Made by a program: the position numbers and the translations under genes
NCBI GenBank assembly: GCA_026627065.1
Contig: JAPNUO010000003.1
Location: forward strand, 307,873 to 371,872
Origin: Bacillota bacterium
GTDB taxonomy: Bacteria > Bacillota > Sulfobacillia > Sulfobacillales > Sulfobacillaceae
Direction: 5' to 3'
Length of the DNA stretch: 64,000 nucleotides
Shown here: positions 40,125 to 48,912 of the stretch, one piece after another
Numbering within the stretch: position 1 is the stretch's first letter
How the letters are laid out: each line of letters starts with the position of its first letter
The notes under the pieces: generated by a model
Told to the model about the DNA's origin: nothing
The model's input: the letters and a program-made list of their open reading frames with translations, nothing else
Database searches by the model: none

Positions 40125-40940
40125 GCGGGCCTGGGCGATGAAGCGGTTGAGTTCGCCGCCCATGAGCAAGGCATAGGACAAGATGTTGAGATAAATCATG
40201 AGCAAAATCACCGCGCCCAAGCTCCCGTAGAGCGTTTCGGTCGTGGCCCAGTGCGTCGTGTAAAAAACGAAGCCCCAGGACAACAGGATCCAGGCGGGGG
40301 TGACGACGGCGCTGCCGGGCGTCCACCAGCGAAATCGGGGGGCGGGCCGGGCGAGGCCACTGTAAATGAACGTGAGAATGATCCAAAGAATCCCAACCAC
40401 TGCGATCCATCGGGCGACCTCCGCGGCCCAGGGGGCGACGCTCGGGCCCAGGGCCTGGATGATTCCCCGCCTGAGGAGGTGCGGGCCAATCGCCATCAGG
40501 CTTTCGGCAATGATCATGAGGATTCCGACGGTGAGCCCCACCGCGGCAGGACGCACAATGGCCTGCCCCCAGGCCCGTGGATGATTTGCGGCGGCCCCGT
40601 TGGGGGACAAGGTCCGCATAATCTGGCGCATAGCATTGGTCATAGCCCAGAGGAAGCCTCCGATTCCAAGAGACAGGAGCGCCCGGCGGTGGGATGGGGT
40701 CAAGTGGCCAGCGGCCGAAAACAACAGCGGCTTCAGGGCTGGGGCCACCAGGGAGTTCAAGGGACCGGCAAAGAGCGCGCGGCGCGCGGGTTCGTGAAAA
40801 TGACTGAGCTCCGCCGCGAGGACCAATAACAAGGGACCGAGGGCGAACAGCAAACTGAAGGCTAGCGCCTGGGCGTGGAGCCCTAATTCCCGCGCGCGAA
40901 CGTGGCCCCAGAAATGCCGAAACGTCTTCCAACCCATCAT
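40095..40940 (-). CDS. YihY/BrkB-family membrane protein
   Basis: A 281-residue integral membrane protein with six hydrophobic helices, formerly annotated as ribonuclease BN. Family features are the start FWGHVRARELGLHAQALAFSLLFALGPLLLVL, a central FLWAMTNAMRQIMR, and the C-terminal YGSLGAVILLMIYLNILSYALLMGGELN. The role is unknown. ATG 40940 or 40937 starts the frame. Confidence 0.85.
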   Translation of the reverse strand: MMGWKTFRHFWGHVRARELGLHAQALAFSLLFALGPLLLVLAAELSHFHEPARRALFAGPLNSLVAPALKPLLFSAAGHLTPSHRRALLSLGIGGFLWAMTNAMRQIMRTLSPNGAAANHPRAWGQAIVRPAAVGLTVGILMIIAESLMAIGPHLLRRGIIQALGPSVAPWAAEVARWIAVVGILWIILTFIYSGLARPAPRFRWWTPGSAVVTPAWILLSWGFVFYTTHWATTETLYGSLGAVILLMIYLNILSYALLMGGELNRFIAQARSKMRQHRDD

Positions 40941-41008
40941 GAGAGGCGCCTCGCTTCCTCCGTTTTCTTCAGCATGTCACGAAGCACGGAGCTCATGCAG
41001 CCCCTAAT

Positions 41009-41040
41009 GCGCTTGAGAGATCTCGAGCGCGTCATATTCT
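41009..41040 (+). promoter_or_regulatory. copA promoter with overlapping dyad operator
   Basis: A near-perfect 22-bp dyad at 41009-41030 (arms GCGCTTGAGAG / ATCTCGAGCGC, 9 of 11 positions matching) covers TTGAGA, a possible -35 at 41013-41018, with TATTCT at 41035-41040 as the -10 (16-bp spacer). The start codon of the copper ATPase is 47 bp downstream. A metal-responsive repressor or activator is the natural candidate ligand; none is encoded nearby. Confidence 0.45.
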
Positions 41041-41087
41041 GGACAATTGTCGCGTAGATGTCCAGGGACAGGATCGGGGGGTCGCGA

Positions 41088-43460
41088 ATGGCCGCGTCTC
41101 AGGGACCAGAGGTCCGACAGGTGGAGGTCGGGATCACCGGGATGAGTTGCACCGCCTGCGCGCGAACCGTCGAGCAGCATTTGGCGCGCCTGTCTCAAGT
41201 GGAAGGTGTGCGCGTCAACTATGCGCTCGAGCGCGCTTTTCTCACGGTGCAGGCGCCGGTGTCGGCGCGCGAGCTGGAGGCCGCTATCGCCAATGCGGGC
41301 TACGGCGTGGCAGGCGAAACCCTGCGGTTTCGCGTCGAGGGGCTGGACGAAGCGCCCTTGCGCGACCGGTTGGCCAAAATCCTGGCCAGTCATCCGGCCC
41401 TCCTGTCCTATCGCTGGGATGTGGCGCGCGGCGTCCTGACAGTGCGGCTGCTTCCCGGCCTGGCCTCACCCGACGCCGTGTTGGAGGACCTTCAGGCATC
41501 GGGCCTGTGGATCTCTCCCCTGGCATCCGAGGGGGCGGAGCGCGAGGACGACGAGGCGCGCCAGCGCTGGCTCTTAGCCCTGGCCGGCACGGTGCCGCTT
41601 TGGGTGGCGGCAGTCACCCGCTGGCTTCATCACCCTGTGGGCGTGCTGGACTCCCGGAGTCTGGCGCTGCTCCTCGCGAGTGGGGTCCAGTGGGGGCCGG
41701 GATTGCCCTTTTTTCTGCGAGCGGTCAATGGCGTGCGGCATCGCACCCTGAGCATGGACGTGCTGGTGGCGCTGGCCACGCTCAGCGCGTGGGTCGTCTC
41801 GCTCTGGGGATATTGGATTCACGGCGCTGTCTACTTTGGCATGTCGGCCACCGTCGTGACGCTGGTGCTGTGGGGAAAAACCTGGGAGGCCAGAGCCAAG
41901 CAGCGCACCACTGCGGTGTTGAGGGCGCTGGAGGATGTGGCCCCGCGGATGGCCTGGCGTTGCGCAGGCGACAAGGGGTGGGAGTCCGTGCCCTGCGATC
42001 GCCTGGGGGTGGGCGATGTAGTGATGGTGCGTCCAGGCGACTACATTCCCGTGGATGGCGTGGTCCAGGCGGGGCGCACCGGGGTCGACGAGTCCATGCT
42101 GACCGGCGAGGCGCGACTGTGCCTGAAAGCGCCGGGGGATCGAGTGTATGCGGGCACCCGGCATTGCGGGTCGGAAGCCGTGCAAATAGTGGCCAGCCAG
42201 GTGGGGCCAGACACTTTGCGAGCTCACATGATGGAGGCGGTGGAGAAAGCTCAGGCGGCCAAGGCGCCGCTCGAGCGGTTGGCGGACCGTCTGGCGTCGC
42301 GGTTTGTGCCGTTTGTTTTAGCATTGGCCGGGGTAACCTGGCTCGGCACCGGCCATTGGCTCAGGGCCGTGGCGGTGTTGGTCGCGGCCTGCCCCTGTGC
42401 CCTCGGCTTAGCCACGCCGACGGCGGTGTTGGTGGGCACCGGGACTGCGGCTCGCCGGGGGATTCTCTTCCGACACGGTGAGGCGCTGGAGCGGGCGAGT
42501 CGCGTCAACGCCGTCGTCTTGGACAAAACGGGCACATTAACCCGAGGGGAGCCGCGATTAACCTCGGTGCACTGTTTTGGCGGCTACGACAAAGAGACCG
42601 CCGTGGCACTGGCTGCCTCCCTCGAACGGGACTCGCAACATCCCCTCGCTCAAGCGTTTCGCCGGGCGACCGAGCATCGTCTGCTGGTGGAGGATGTCTT
42701 TGAAGACATTGGAGCGGGCCTGGTGGGCGTATGGCGGGGCGAGCGCGTGTTATTGGGCAGCCTGCGCCACTTGGCTCGGTTCGGACTCGCTGTGCCCCGC
42801 GACGCCGGAAGAGAAGCTCGAGGACATCAGGTTTGGCTGGCAGTCGGCAATGCGGTGGTCGCCCAATTCGCCCTGGCCGACGCCGTGAGGCCGCGAGCGC
42901 GCGCGACGGTGCAGACCCTCAAGCGCTGGGGCTATCGGGTCGTCATGGCCACCGGCGATCGCGCGGAAGAAGCCCGGCGCATTGCCGATGCCGTTGGCAT
43001 CGAGGAGGTTTGCGCCGATGTGACCCCGGAGCAAAAGGCCGAGCTTGTCAAGTCCTTGCAAGCCGAAGGGCACCAGGTCGCCATGGTGGGCGATGGCGTG
43101 AATGACGCCCTCGCGCTGGCCACCGCCGCGGTCGGCATTGCTGTGGTGCGAGGCGACAATGAGGCGGTGGCGGCCGCCGATATCATTCTTTTGCGGGCCG
43201 ATGTGGAGGCGCTGCTCGAGGCCTTGGTGCTGGCACGCCGCACGGTGCGGAAAATTTCCCAGAACTTTGCCTGGGCGCTGGTGTATAACGGGGTGTTGTT
43301 GCCATTAGCCGTGCTGGGCGTGGTCCATCCCAGCGTCTCGGGCGGGGCCATGGCCATGAGTTCCGGGGCAGTGGTCACCAATTCGTTAACCTTGGCTAAG
43401 GCTATCCCACGCGCGGGTGTCCCGGACTCCCGGGCGCGCCGAATTCCCCCAGAAAGCTAG
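41088..43460 (+). CDS. copA: Copper-type P1B ATPase (CopA-like)
   Basis: A 790-residue metal efflux ATPase. ATG 41088 follows ATCGGGGGG. The N-terminal heavy-metal domain binds metal through GMSCTAC (Cys21 and Cys24). A second region (about 80-150) looks like another such domain without CxxC. Core motifs are TGEA, the CPC membrane metal site (435-437), DKTGT with phosphorylated Asp479, the HP motif in DSQHPLAQAF and GDGVNDALA. CPC plus the ACPCALGLATPTA context indicates Cu(I) export. Confidence 0.88.
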   Translation: MAASQGPEVRQVEVGITGMSCTACARTVEQHLARLSQVEGVRVNYALERAFLTVQAPVSARELEAAIANAGYGVAGETLRFRVEGLDEAPLRDRLAKILASHPALLSYRWDVARGVLTVRLLPGLASPDAVLEDLQASGLWISPLASEGAEREDDEARQRWLLALAGTVPLWVAAVTRWLHHPVGVLDSRSLALLLASGVQWGPGLPFFLRAVNGVRHRTLSMDVLVALATLSAWVVSLWGYWIHGAVYFGMSATVVTLVLWGKTWEARAKQRTTAVLRALEDVAPRMAWRCAGDKGWESVPCDRLGVGDVVMVRPGDYIPVDGVVQAGRTGVDESMLTGEARLCLKAPGDRVYAGTRHCGSEAVQIVASQVGPDTLRAHMMEAVEKAQAAKAPLERLADRLASRFVPFVLALAGVTWLGTGHWLRAVAVLVAACPCALGLATPTAVLVGTGTAARRGILFRHGEALERASRVNAVVLDKTGTLTRGEPRLTSVHCFGGYDKETAVALAASLERDSQHPLAQAFRRATEHRLLVEDVFEDIGAGLVGVWRGERVLLGSLRHLARFGLAVPRDAGREARGHQVWLAVGNAVVAQFALADAVRPRARATVQTLKRWGYRVVMATGDRAEEARRIADAVGIEEVCADVTPEQKAELVKSLQAEGHQVAMVGDGVNDALALATAAVGIAVVRGDNEAVAAADIILLRADVEALLEALVLARRTVRKISQNFAWALVYNGVLLPLAVLGVVHPSVSGGAMAMSSGAVVTNSLTLAKAIPRAGVPDSRARRIPPES

Positions 43461-43574
43461 CGCGGAGGCCCCGTTCTTCAGGGCGGGAGGCAGCGCGTCG
43501 ATGCGGAAGGGGAAACTTTTGGACAACGACAGCCCACGCCCACAGGCGTCGCGCCCGCGCGCCGGCACGTGGAG

Positions 43575-44771
43575 TCAAGGGTCCTCATTCGCGATTAGGG
43601 CGGCCAGGCGGCGAAGGGACTGGGACAACGTCAAAGCCATGAAGCCGGCGGCAGCCGCCAACACGCCGAAGGCCAAGGAAAACCCGCCGCGCGCCCACAA
43701 GGTGCCGAACAGCGGAGGGCCGAGAATGATCCCGGCATTTTCGCCAACAATGATCCAGGCCATGCCCCAAGCAAGCTCCCCGGGCTGACGGGCCGCGAGC
43801 CCCGGGGCGGCAAACACCAAAGTCGGAATGCCCCCGGCAAAGATGCCAACGCCGACGACCGCCGAGACGGCAGCAGCCGGTGGCAAATGCGGCAGCGCCA
43901 GCCAAATCAGCCCTAGGATCAAGGAGGGTGCCAGATAGAAGAGAATCCGGCGCCGGAGGGCCAAGGCGAGCCACACGCCGCCCAGGACGTTAAAGAGGGC
44001 GGTGGCTAGGCCGCCGACGGCGGCCCAAAGTCCCGCCGCGGCCAATGTCATGTGGGCGTGGCGGGTCAAAAATGTCGTGACCCAGGTGTTAAAGCCAAAG
44101 AATTGCACGGTAAAGAGAGCAAAGGACCCGGCGATCCACCAGACGGTCCAGCGATACAGGGAAGGAGGCGCTCGGTGAGCGGATCCTGTGGCGTCGGGCG
44201 CGGCCGGTGACGCGAAGGGGGTTGCCGCCAGGAGGACGAGGCTCATCCCCATTACGGCCGCCAAGAGTAGAGTGACAGGTGCCAATTGGCCGCGAACGGC
44301 AAGTCGGGGGGCGGCGACAAACATGGCGACGCTGCCGATGGGAACCCAAGTGGACCAGACGCCCATGGCGAGTCGATGGCGGTGCGCGGGCACCGAGGCG
44401 GTAATCAGCACCGGGGCAGCGACCGAAATCCAGCCAAATCCGAGGCCGCCAACGGCACGACCTAGCAAGACCCAGGCGAGGAGGCGATGGGTATACCCCG
44501 CCTGGACTGTTCCGACGGCTAAAAGGCTGGCCGCGACACCTCCACCGGCAACCTTCTTGGCTCCCCAGCGGTGAATGATGGTGCTGCCGCTTAAGGCCGC
44601 GCCGATGGTCGTCAAAGCAAAGACGGACATCAGCCAGCCCGCGGCGGCGGCGCCTAAGTGAAAATGGGCGCGAAACAGCGGCACAATCGGCGGAACAAAG
44701 AATTCATTAAACGTCCCGGCAATGCCGGCAAAATAGCCGACCACGATCACCCAAAGGGTTTGTGGCTCCAC
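43575..44771 (-). CDS. MFS transporter
   Basis: A 398-residue major facilitator. GTG 44771 follows CAGGAGG with good spacing and gives a short N-terminus before helix 1. SGSTIIHRWGAKKVAGGG is the motif A region, and GRAVGGLGFGW lies in helix 4. Twelve hydrophobic helices are apparent. The closest types are cyanate/nitrate-like or drug exporters; the substrate is unknown. It is divergent from the TauE gene. Confidence 0.78.
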   Translation of the reverse strand: MEPQTLWVIVVGYFAGIAGTFNEFFVPPIVPLFRAHFHLGAAAAGWLMSVFALTTIGAALSGSTIIHRWGAKKVAGGGVAASLLAVGTVQAGYTHRLLAWVLLGRAVGGLGFGWISVAAPVLITASVPAHRHRLAMGVWSTWVPIGSVAMFVAAPRLAVRGQLAPVTLLLAAVMGMSLVLLAATPFASPAAPDATGSAHRAPPSLYRWTVWWIAGSFALFTVQFFGFNTWVTTFLTRHAHMTLAAAGLWAAVGGLATALFNVLGGVWLALALRRRILFYLAPSLILGLIWLALPHLPPAAAVSAVVGVGIFAGGIPTLVFAAPGLAARQPGELAWGMAWIIVGENAGIILGPPLFGTLWARGGFSLAFGVLAAAAGFMALTLSQSLRRLAALIANEDP

Positions 44772-44818
44772 GCGAGTGCCTCCTGAGCAAGGTTGAGCAT
44801 TCGTCAACTCCATTCTAC

Positions 44819-44843
44819 GTTGTCGGCACGCGGGATCGACAAC
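44819..44843. promoter_or_regulatory. Inverted repeat in a divergent intergenic region
   Basis: Perfect 7-bp arms GTTGTCG / CGACAAC separated by 11 bp lie 48 bp upstream of the minus-strand MFS start. This size and spacing suit an HTH-type regulator. The rest of the 256-bp gap up to the TauE gene shows nothing I can name. Confidence 0.35.
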
Positions 44844-45027
44844 AGTCATCCGCCAAAATCGCGGCGGTTGTGACGCAGCGCGTTGGTCGGCAAGAGGCGA
44901 GCTGTGCGAAAGTCTGGGCCCGTGGCGCCGCACCTGATCAACCCCGGCAAGCGCGATGCCGCCTCATGGCGACGCGCATACCACCCTGCCGTTTGATGCA
45001 CTCTAGGCGGGGAGGAATTGGTCAAGG

Positions 45028-45837
45028 ATGCCGCATTTGACGGTTTGGCAGGATCTTTGGGCACTTTTGGCCGGTCTCGTGACGGGCGCGCTGTTTGGCT
45101 TAGTGGGCGGCGGGGGCTCGATTGTCGCCATTCCCATTATGACCAGCCTGGTGGGGCTGACGCGGGTGCGGGTGGCGATGGGAACGACGGCCGTCGCCGT
45201 GGCGCTTACCGCCGGCCTGAGTGCGGTGTTGCACGCGCGCCGCGGCCAGGTGGCCTGGCCTTATGCGTTGGCGTTTACGTTGCCGGGCATCGTCGGGGTG
45301 ACCATCGGCGGCCGACTGCAAAATGATTTGCCCACCCACCTGCTGCTCACCCTGCTGGGAGTGGTCATGTTGTTTAACGCGACGTTCTTGGTGAGCCTGT
45401 CTTCCGCCCAGACGGCCTCTCGCGCGGTTCCGAAGCGTCGCCAGATCTGGCTGCGCGTGGTGCCGAGCGGCCTCGCGGTCGGACTTTTGGCGGGGTTGTT
45501 TGGGACCGGCGGAGGCTTCCTCGCGTTGCCGAGCATGATGCTGGGCGGCTTGTCCTTGAGCGCAGCGGTCGGCTCCTCGGTGGTCTCGGTGGGCTCCCTC
45601 GGGGTCGCCTCTGCCCTCCATTATTCGCTTAAGGGCCTCGTCGATTGGCGGGTGGTGGCGGTGTACGGAGCCGGCGGGCTTTTTGGCAGCACGTTGGTCA
45701 TGCCGTTAGCCGGACGCCTAGCAGCCAAGCGCCGCGCCATGTCTTACGGCTTGGCGCTGACTTTGACAGCCCTCGCCCTGTACCTCATTGCGCACAACGC
45801 GGTACGCCTTCTTTACACGGGCGGGCGGGTGGTCTAG
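45028..45837 (+). CDS. TauE/SafE-family sulfite/organosulfonate exporter
   Basis: A 269-residue membrane protein with eight hydrophobic helices in two related halves. The repeat signatures are GALFGLVGGGGSIVAIP in the first half and GLLAGLFGTGGGFLALP in the second. ATG 45028 follows GGGGAGGA. These proteins move anions such as sulfite or sulfonates across the membrane. It is followed closely by an IscA-like gene. Confidence 0.88.
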   Translation: MPHLTVWQDLWALLAGLVTGALFGLVGGGGSIVAIPIMTSLVGLTRVRVAMGTTAVAVALTAGLSAVLHARRGQVAWPYALAFTLPGIVGVTIGGRLQNDLPTHLLLTLLGVVMLFNATFLVSLSSAQTASRAVPKRRQIWLRVVPSGLAVGLLAGLFGTGGGFLALPSMMLGGLSLSAAVGSSVVSVGSLGVASALHYSLKGLVDWRVVAVYGAGGLFGSTLVMPLAGRLAAKRRAMSYGLALTLTALALYLIAHNAVRLLYTGGRVV

Positions 45838-45861
45838 GATATGGCGTAAGGGGGGATTGCC

Positions 45862-46182
45862 GTGGCAGTCAATCTGACGATTACGCCGGAAGCGGAACGG
45901 GCCTTCGAGGCCTTGAGTCAAGACAAGCGAGCGGACTACGTGCGCATTAGCGCGGGGCAGGCTTGTGGGTGTGGGCGCATCGGGTACCAAATGCACTGGG
46001 AAACCGAGCGCCGCGCGGATGACGAGGCGCTTCCCGCACCAGGCCTGACGTTGCTGGTGGACCAGGAAAGTCGGCCGCTTTTGGACGGCAGCATTATCGA
46101 CTACAAGAAGGAAGCGCTCTCGGAAGGTTTTTACATTTCCAATCCCAATGCGCCGGCCGGGTGCGGCTGCGGCGGCCACTAA
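45862..46182 (+). CDS. HesB/IscA-like iron-sulfur protein
   Basis: A 106-residue A-type Fe-S carrier or relative. GTG 45862 follows AAGGGGGG. Cysteines occur in GQACGCGRIGYQM and in the C-terminal AGCGCGGH, the CxC end typical of the family; VDQESRPLLDGSIIDY matches the central region. It may hold or pass on an Fe-S cluster. It overlaps the convergent mannosyltransferase gene by 4 bp. Confidence 0.8.
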   Translation: MAVNLTITPEAERAFEALSQDKRADYVRISAGQACGCGRIGYQMHWETERRADDEALPAPGLTLLVDQESRPLLDGSIIDYKKEALSEGFYISNPNAPAGCGCGGH

Positions 46183-47414
46183 GCGACCCAGTGAGCGGTG
46201 GCAAAGAGCGCGGTTAGCACCATGCCGACGGGGATGGCGAGAACAAAGTAGACGGCTCGGGTCCAGCGGACCCGGGCCATTATGTTGCCGAGGCCGACAA
46301 ACAGGGGAAACGCTTCCAGCACCAACCGCGGCATCGACATCAGCGGGGTGCCGGTGGCGGGATACGAAAAAGGAATTAAAAGGGCGCACAGCGCATAAAT
46401 CCACAGGTAAAAGGGAATCCGGCGAAAGCTGACGATTAAGAGCACGATGGCGCCCAGCCCGAAAATCAGGTTAAAAAAGTTGCTCGGGGTGGTGGAGGGG
46501 ACGCCAGTCGCAAACAGTTGGTGCCAGCGAAAATCGAGCGGCATCGCCTTGTAGGCACTGACAAAAGCTTGGTACAGCGTGACCCCAAAAAACTCAAAAT
46601 GGCGTCCCCAATTGGACTGCGCCTTTTCAAAGATTAAGGGATAGCCAAACCGCGGGACCAAAAAGGCCATGTAGGACGCGAGACCCAGGGGCATCCAGAA
46701 GGCGTGCACCAGTTTTCTGAGGGCAAATCCCTCGCGCCGCCAGATCAGCCAAAGAAAGGGGAAGACGAGCAAAATACCGTACATAGACACTAAAGTGGCC
46801 AGGGCTCCCATGACGCCGGCCAGCCAATAGCGACGCGTGCGCAAAAAGTAGAGCGATCCACTGGCCAACATGAGAAAGAGAGATTCCGAATAGACGGCGT
46901 TTAAGTAAAAAGCGGTGGGGAAAAAGGCCAGCGCCAAAAGCGTGTACCAGGCCACCTGCGGGCCCAAATCCAGCGTCACCAGGCGGGCTAAAAACCACAA
47001 AGCGACCAGAAAGCACAGCAAGGAGACCACGACCCCGCCGATGACCCCACCGCCAAAGAGTTTCATGGCAAGGGGATAAAGGGGGAAAAACGCGGTAGCC
47101 GTGGGCCGGTTGCGATAACCGTAAGTGGCGATGGAGAGATACCATAGACCATCCCAATGCACCCACAAGCCGGCCGTAATGTGGTAGAGAATGCTTCCGG
47201 AAGGGGGGAGCGTGCCCTCGGGTGCCTCTACCCAGGCGTGCGGGAGGTAAATGTACGCTAAACTTGCCACCTCAAAGAAGAACAGCCGCGAGAGGACGAA
47301 AATCCAGGCGACACTTTTGGCGAGTGGCCAGTCTCGTTTGGCAGCGCGGGCTTCAGCCACGCGGGGCGCGGTGTCGGGGGGGTAATGCGTGCCCAAGCTC
47401 CAATCCCTAGCCAT
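46179..47414 (-). CDS. PIG-V-like membrane mannosyltransferase
   Basis: A 411-residue GT-C glycosyltransferase with about ten hydrophobic helices. ATG 47414 lies 4 nt after AAGGAGG. Motifs of the PIG-V/GT76-like family are WDGLWYLSIATYGY, TAFFPLYPLAMKLFG, FFPTAFYLNAVYSESLFLML and a C-terminal MPRLVLEAFPLFVGLG. It would transfer a lipid-linked sugar outside the membrane. The start overlaps the stop of the LCP-like gene by 8 bp, so the two are translated together. Confidence 0.75.
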   Translation of the reverse strand: MARDWSLGTHYPPDTAPRVAEARAAKRDWPLAKSVAWIFVLSRLFFFEVASLAYIYLPHAWVEAPEGTLPPSGSILYHITAGLWVHWDGLWYLSIATYGYRNRPTATAFFPLYPLAMKLFGGGVIGGVVVSLLCFLVALWFLARLVTLDLGPQVAWYTLLALAFFPTAFYLNAVYSESLFLMLASGSLYFLRTRRYWLAGVMGALATLVSMYGILLVFPFLWLIWRREGFALRKLVHAFWMPLGLASYMAFLVPRFGYPLIFEKAQSNWGRHFEFFGVTLYQAFVSAYKAMPLDFRWHQLFATGVPSTTPSNFFNLIFGLGAIVLLIVSFRRIPFYLWIYALCALLIPFSYPATGTPLMSMPRLVLEAFPLFVGLGNIMARVRWTRAVYFVLAIPVGMVLTALFATAHWVA

Positions 47415-48132
47415 GGGACCTCCTTCGCAGCGTGTGGTGGTGCACTGAGCCCAAGTGCAACTGGTCACCGCGGACATAATTGGCTAACAAAAACAATTGG
47501 TAACTGGTCAAATTAGTGACGGCGGTTTTGGGGATGGCCAGCAGCGAACTTGCTTGAATGGGGTTGATCAGCGGCAACTGCGTAATCATGGTTCGCAGCA
47601 ATCGCATCTCCTTACCGGTTTCTATGCGACCACTAGGATACCCCAAGGTTTCCAGCATCGTCAAAGGGGTTAGCCTGGACGGCCAATTAGGGGAATGCTG
47701 ATAAAGGGCGTTTAAAATCAGCATCAGATCGTTGCTGGTGAGATAGAAATAGTGATTAATGGGAATATGGGCTACCCCCGCGACGAGCTGAGTGGCCTTG
47801 GCGGCGGAGACGTCGGACACCGCCTGATAAAGGGGCTCCTGCAGAGACCCTATGCGGACGGTTGTCAGCCCAGAAATGGGCACCACCGTCAACACGCGGC
47901 TGTTAGGCTTCACCACGGCAATGAGGCCCAAAAACCCGGGATCGAGGGGCGTACCCTGGACGCCGACCAGCACGTTCATCGGTTGGCGGGTATTGAGCAC
48001 GTCGATATGGGAACGCACGGCAGGATGCGTCTGGAGGGAATACCAGATAAAACCGGCGCCTATGAGAAAAAGCGATAGCAACGCGATTAAGGGCCACATG
48101 CGGAATCCCGGTTTTAAGGAACTCTCCACCAC
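47407..48132 (-). CDS. Divergent LytR-CpsA-Psr (LCP)-like protein
   Basis: A 241-residue protein with one N-terminal membrane helix (MWPLIALLSLFLIGAGFIWYS) and an outer domain. The order NVLVGVQG, LIAVVKPNSRVLTVVPIS, IGSLQEPLYQAVSD and HIPINHYFYLTSNDLMLILNAL follows the LCP fold. The Arg-Asp pair of the usual PRD pyrophosphate site is replaced (VVPISG), so it may lack ligase activity. GTG 48132 follows GGAGGAGGGG. Coupling to the mannosyltransferase suggests a shared cell-envelope glycan role. Confidence 0.6.
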   Translation of the reverse strand: MVESSLKPGFRMWPLIALLSLFLIGAGFIWYSLQTHPAVRSHIDVLNTRQPMNVLVGVQGTPLDPGFLGLIAVVKPNSRVLTVVPISGLTTVRIGSLQEPLYQAVSDVSAAKATQLVAGVAHIPINHYFYLTSNDLMLILNALYQHSPNWPSRLTPLTMLETLGYPSGRIETGKEMRLLRTMITQLPLINPIQASSLLAIPKTAVTNLTSYQLFLLANYVRGDQLHLGSVHHHTLRRRSHG

Positions 48133-48264
48133 GCTTGAAAACCCCTCCTCCGCCGCTTGGCTGTGGATTCTCCGCTTCCAGTATGCCCGCTGCCCAGGGC
48201 CCTCTAGACTCGCCGGGGCGGTCTTTCAATGCTCATAGTGTATCATGGAGATGAGGTGGCGAGC

Positions 48265-48912
48265 ATGTGCGGACGATTTGCCCAATATTGGCCGCCGGAT
48301 CTGTGGGAAGCGCATTGGCCTGTCTTGTGGCACGTCAAGCATTTTGAGCCGCGCTACAATGTGGCGCCGGCGACGTTGGTGCTCGCGTTTACCTCCGCGG
48401 GCGGCAAAGAGCAGGCGGAACTCTTGGCCTGGGGCATGGGACCGCAAGCTCGGCGACGGATCAACGCGCGCTGGGAAACCCTTTGGGCGCTGCCAAAAGA
48501 CAAGGGCGGCCATGTCCCCTTCATCGGCGCTGTGATCCCGATGAACGGCTTTTACGAGTGGCATCGTTTGTCCCACCAGCCCTATTATGTGACCACGTCG
48601 TCGTCTCAACCTCTCTGGGCGCTCGCGGTGATGGACGCCGAGCGACGTCTGGCCGTTGTGACCCGGGACGCCCCGGGGGAGCTGGGGGCGATTCACCCGC
48701 GCATGCCGGTCTTCGTCCCCCAAAGGCTCGCCCAAGAATGGATGCATGCCCCAGGGCCCCGCGTACGGGCCCTTATCGAGGCGGACTCCGCCCGAGCGCC
48801 GGACGCGTTGACATGGTGGCCGGTCTCGTCTCGCGTAAACAACCCTCGCGCGGAGGGGCCAGCGCTTATCCAGCGGCAGACGGCGCCGGTTCAGGGTGTG
48901 TTTGAATGGTAA
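48265..48912 (+). CDS. SRAP (SOS response-associated peptidase, HMCES/YedK) protein
   Basis: A 215-residue DNA repair protein that covalently caps abasic sites through Cys2. ATG 48265 gives MCGRF exactly at the N-terminus, with GAGGTGG as ribosome binding site. Also present are YNVAPA, LLAWGM, the catalytic Glu in NGFYEWHR and His in AIHPRMPV. The protein needs the initiator Met removed. Its 3' end overlaps the convergent cyclophilin gene by 47 bp. Confidence 0.9.
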   Translation: MCGRFAQYWPPDLWEAHWPVLWHVKHFEPRYNVAPATLVLAFTSAGGKEQAELLAWGMGPQARRRINARWETLWALPKDKGGHVPFIGAVIPMNGFYEWHRLSHQPYYVTTSSSQPLWALAVMDAERRLAVVTRDAPGELGAIHPRMPVFVPQRLAQEWMHAPGPRVRALIEADSARAPDALTWWPVSSRVNNPRAEGPALIQRQTAPVQGVFEW

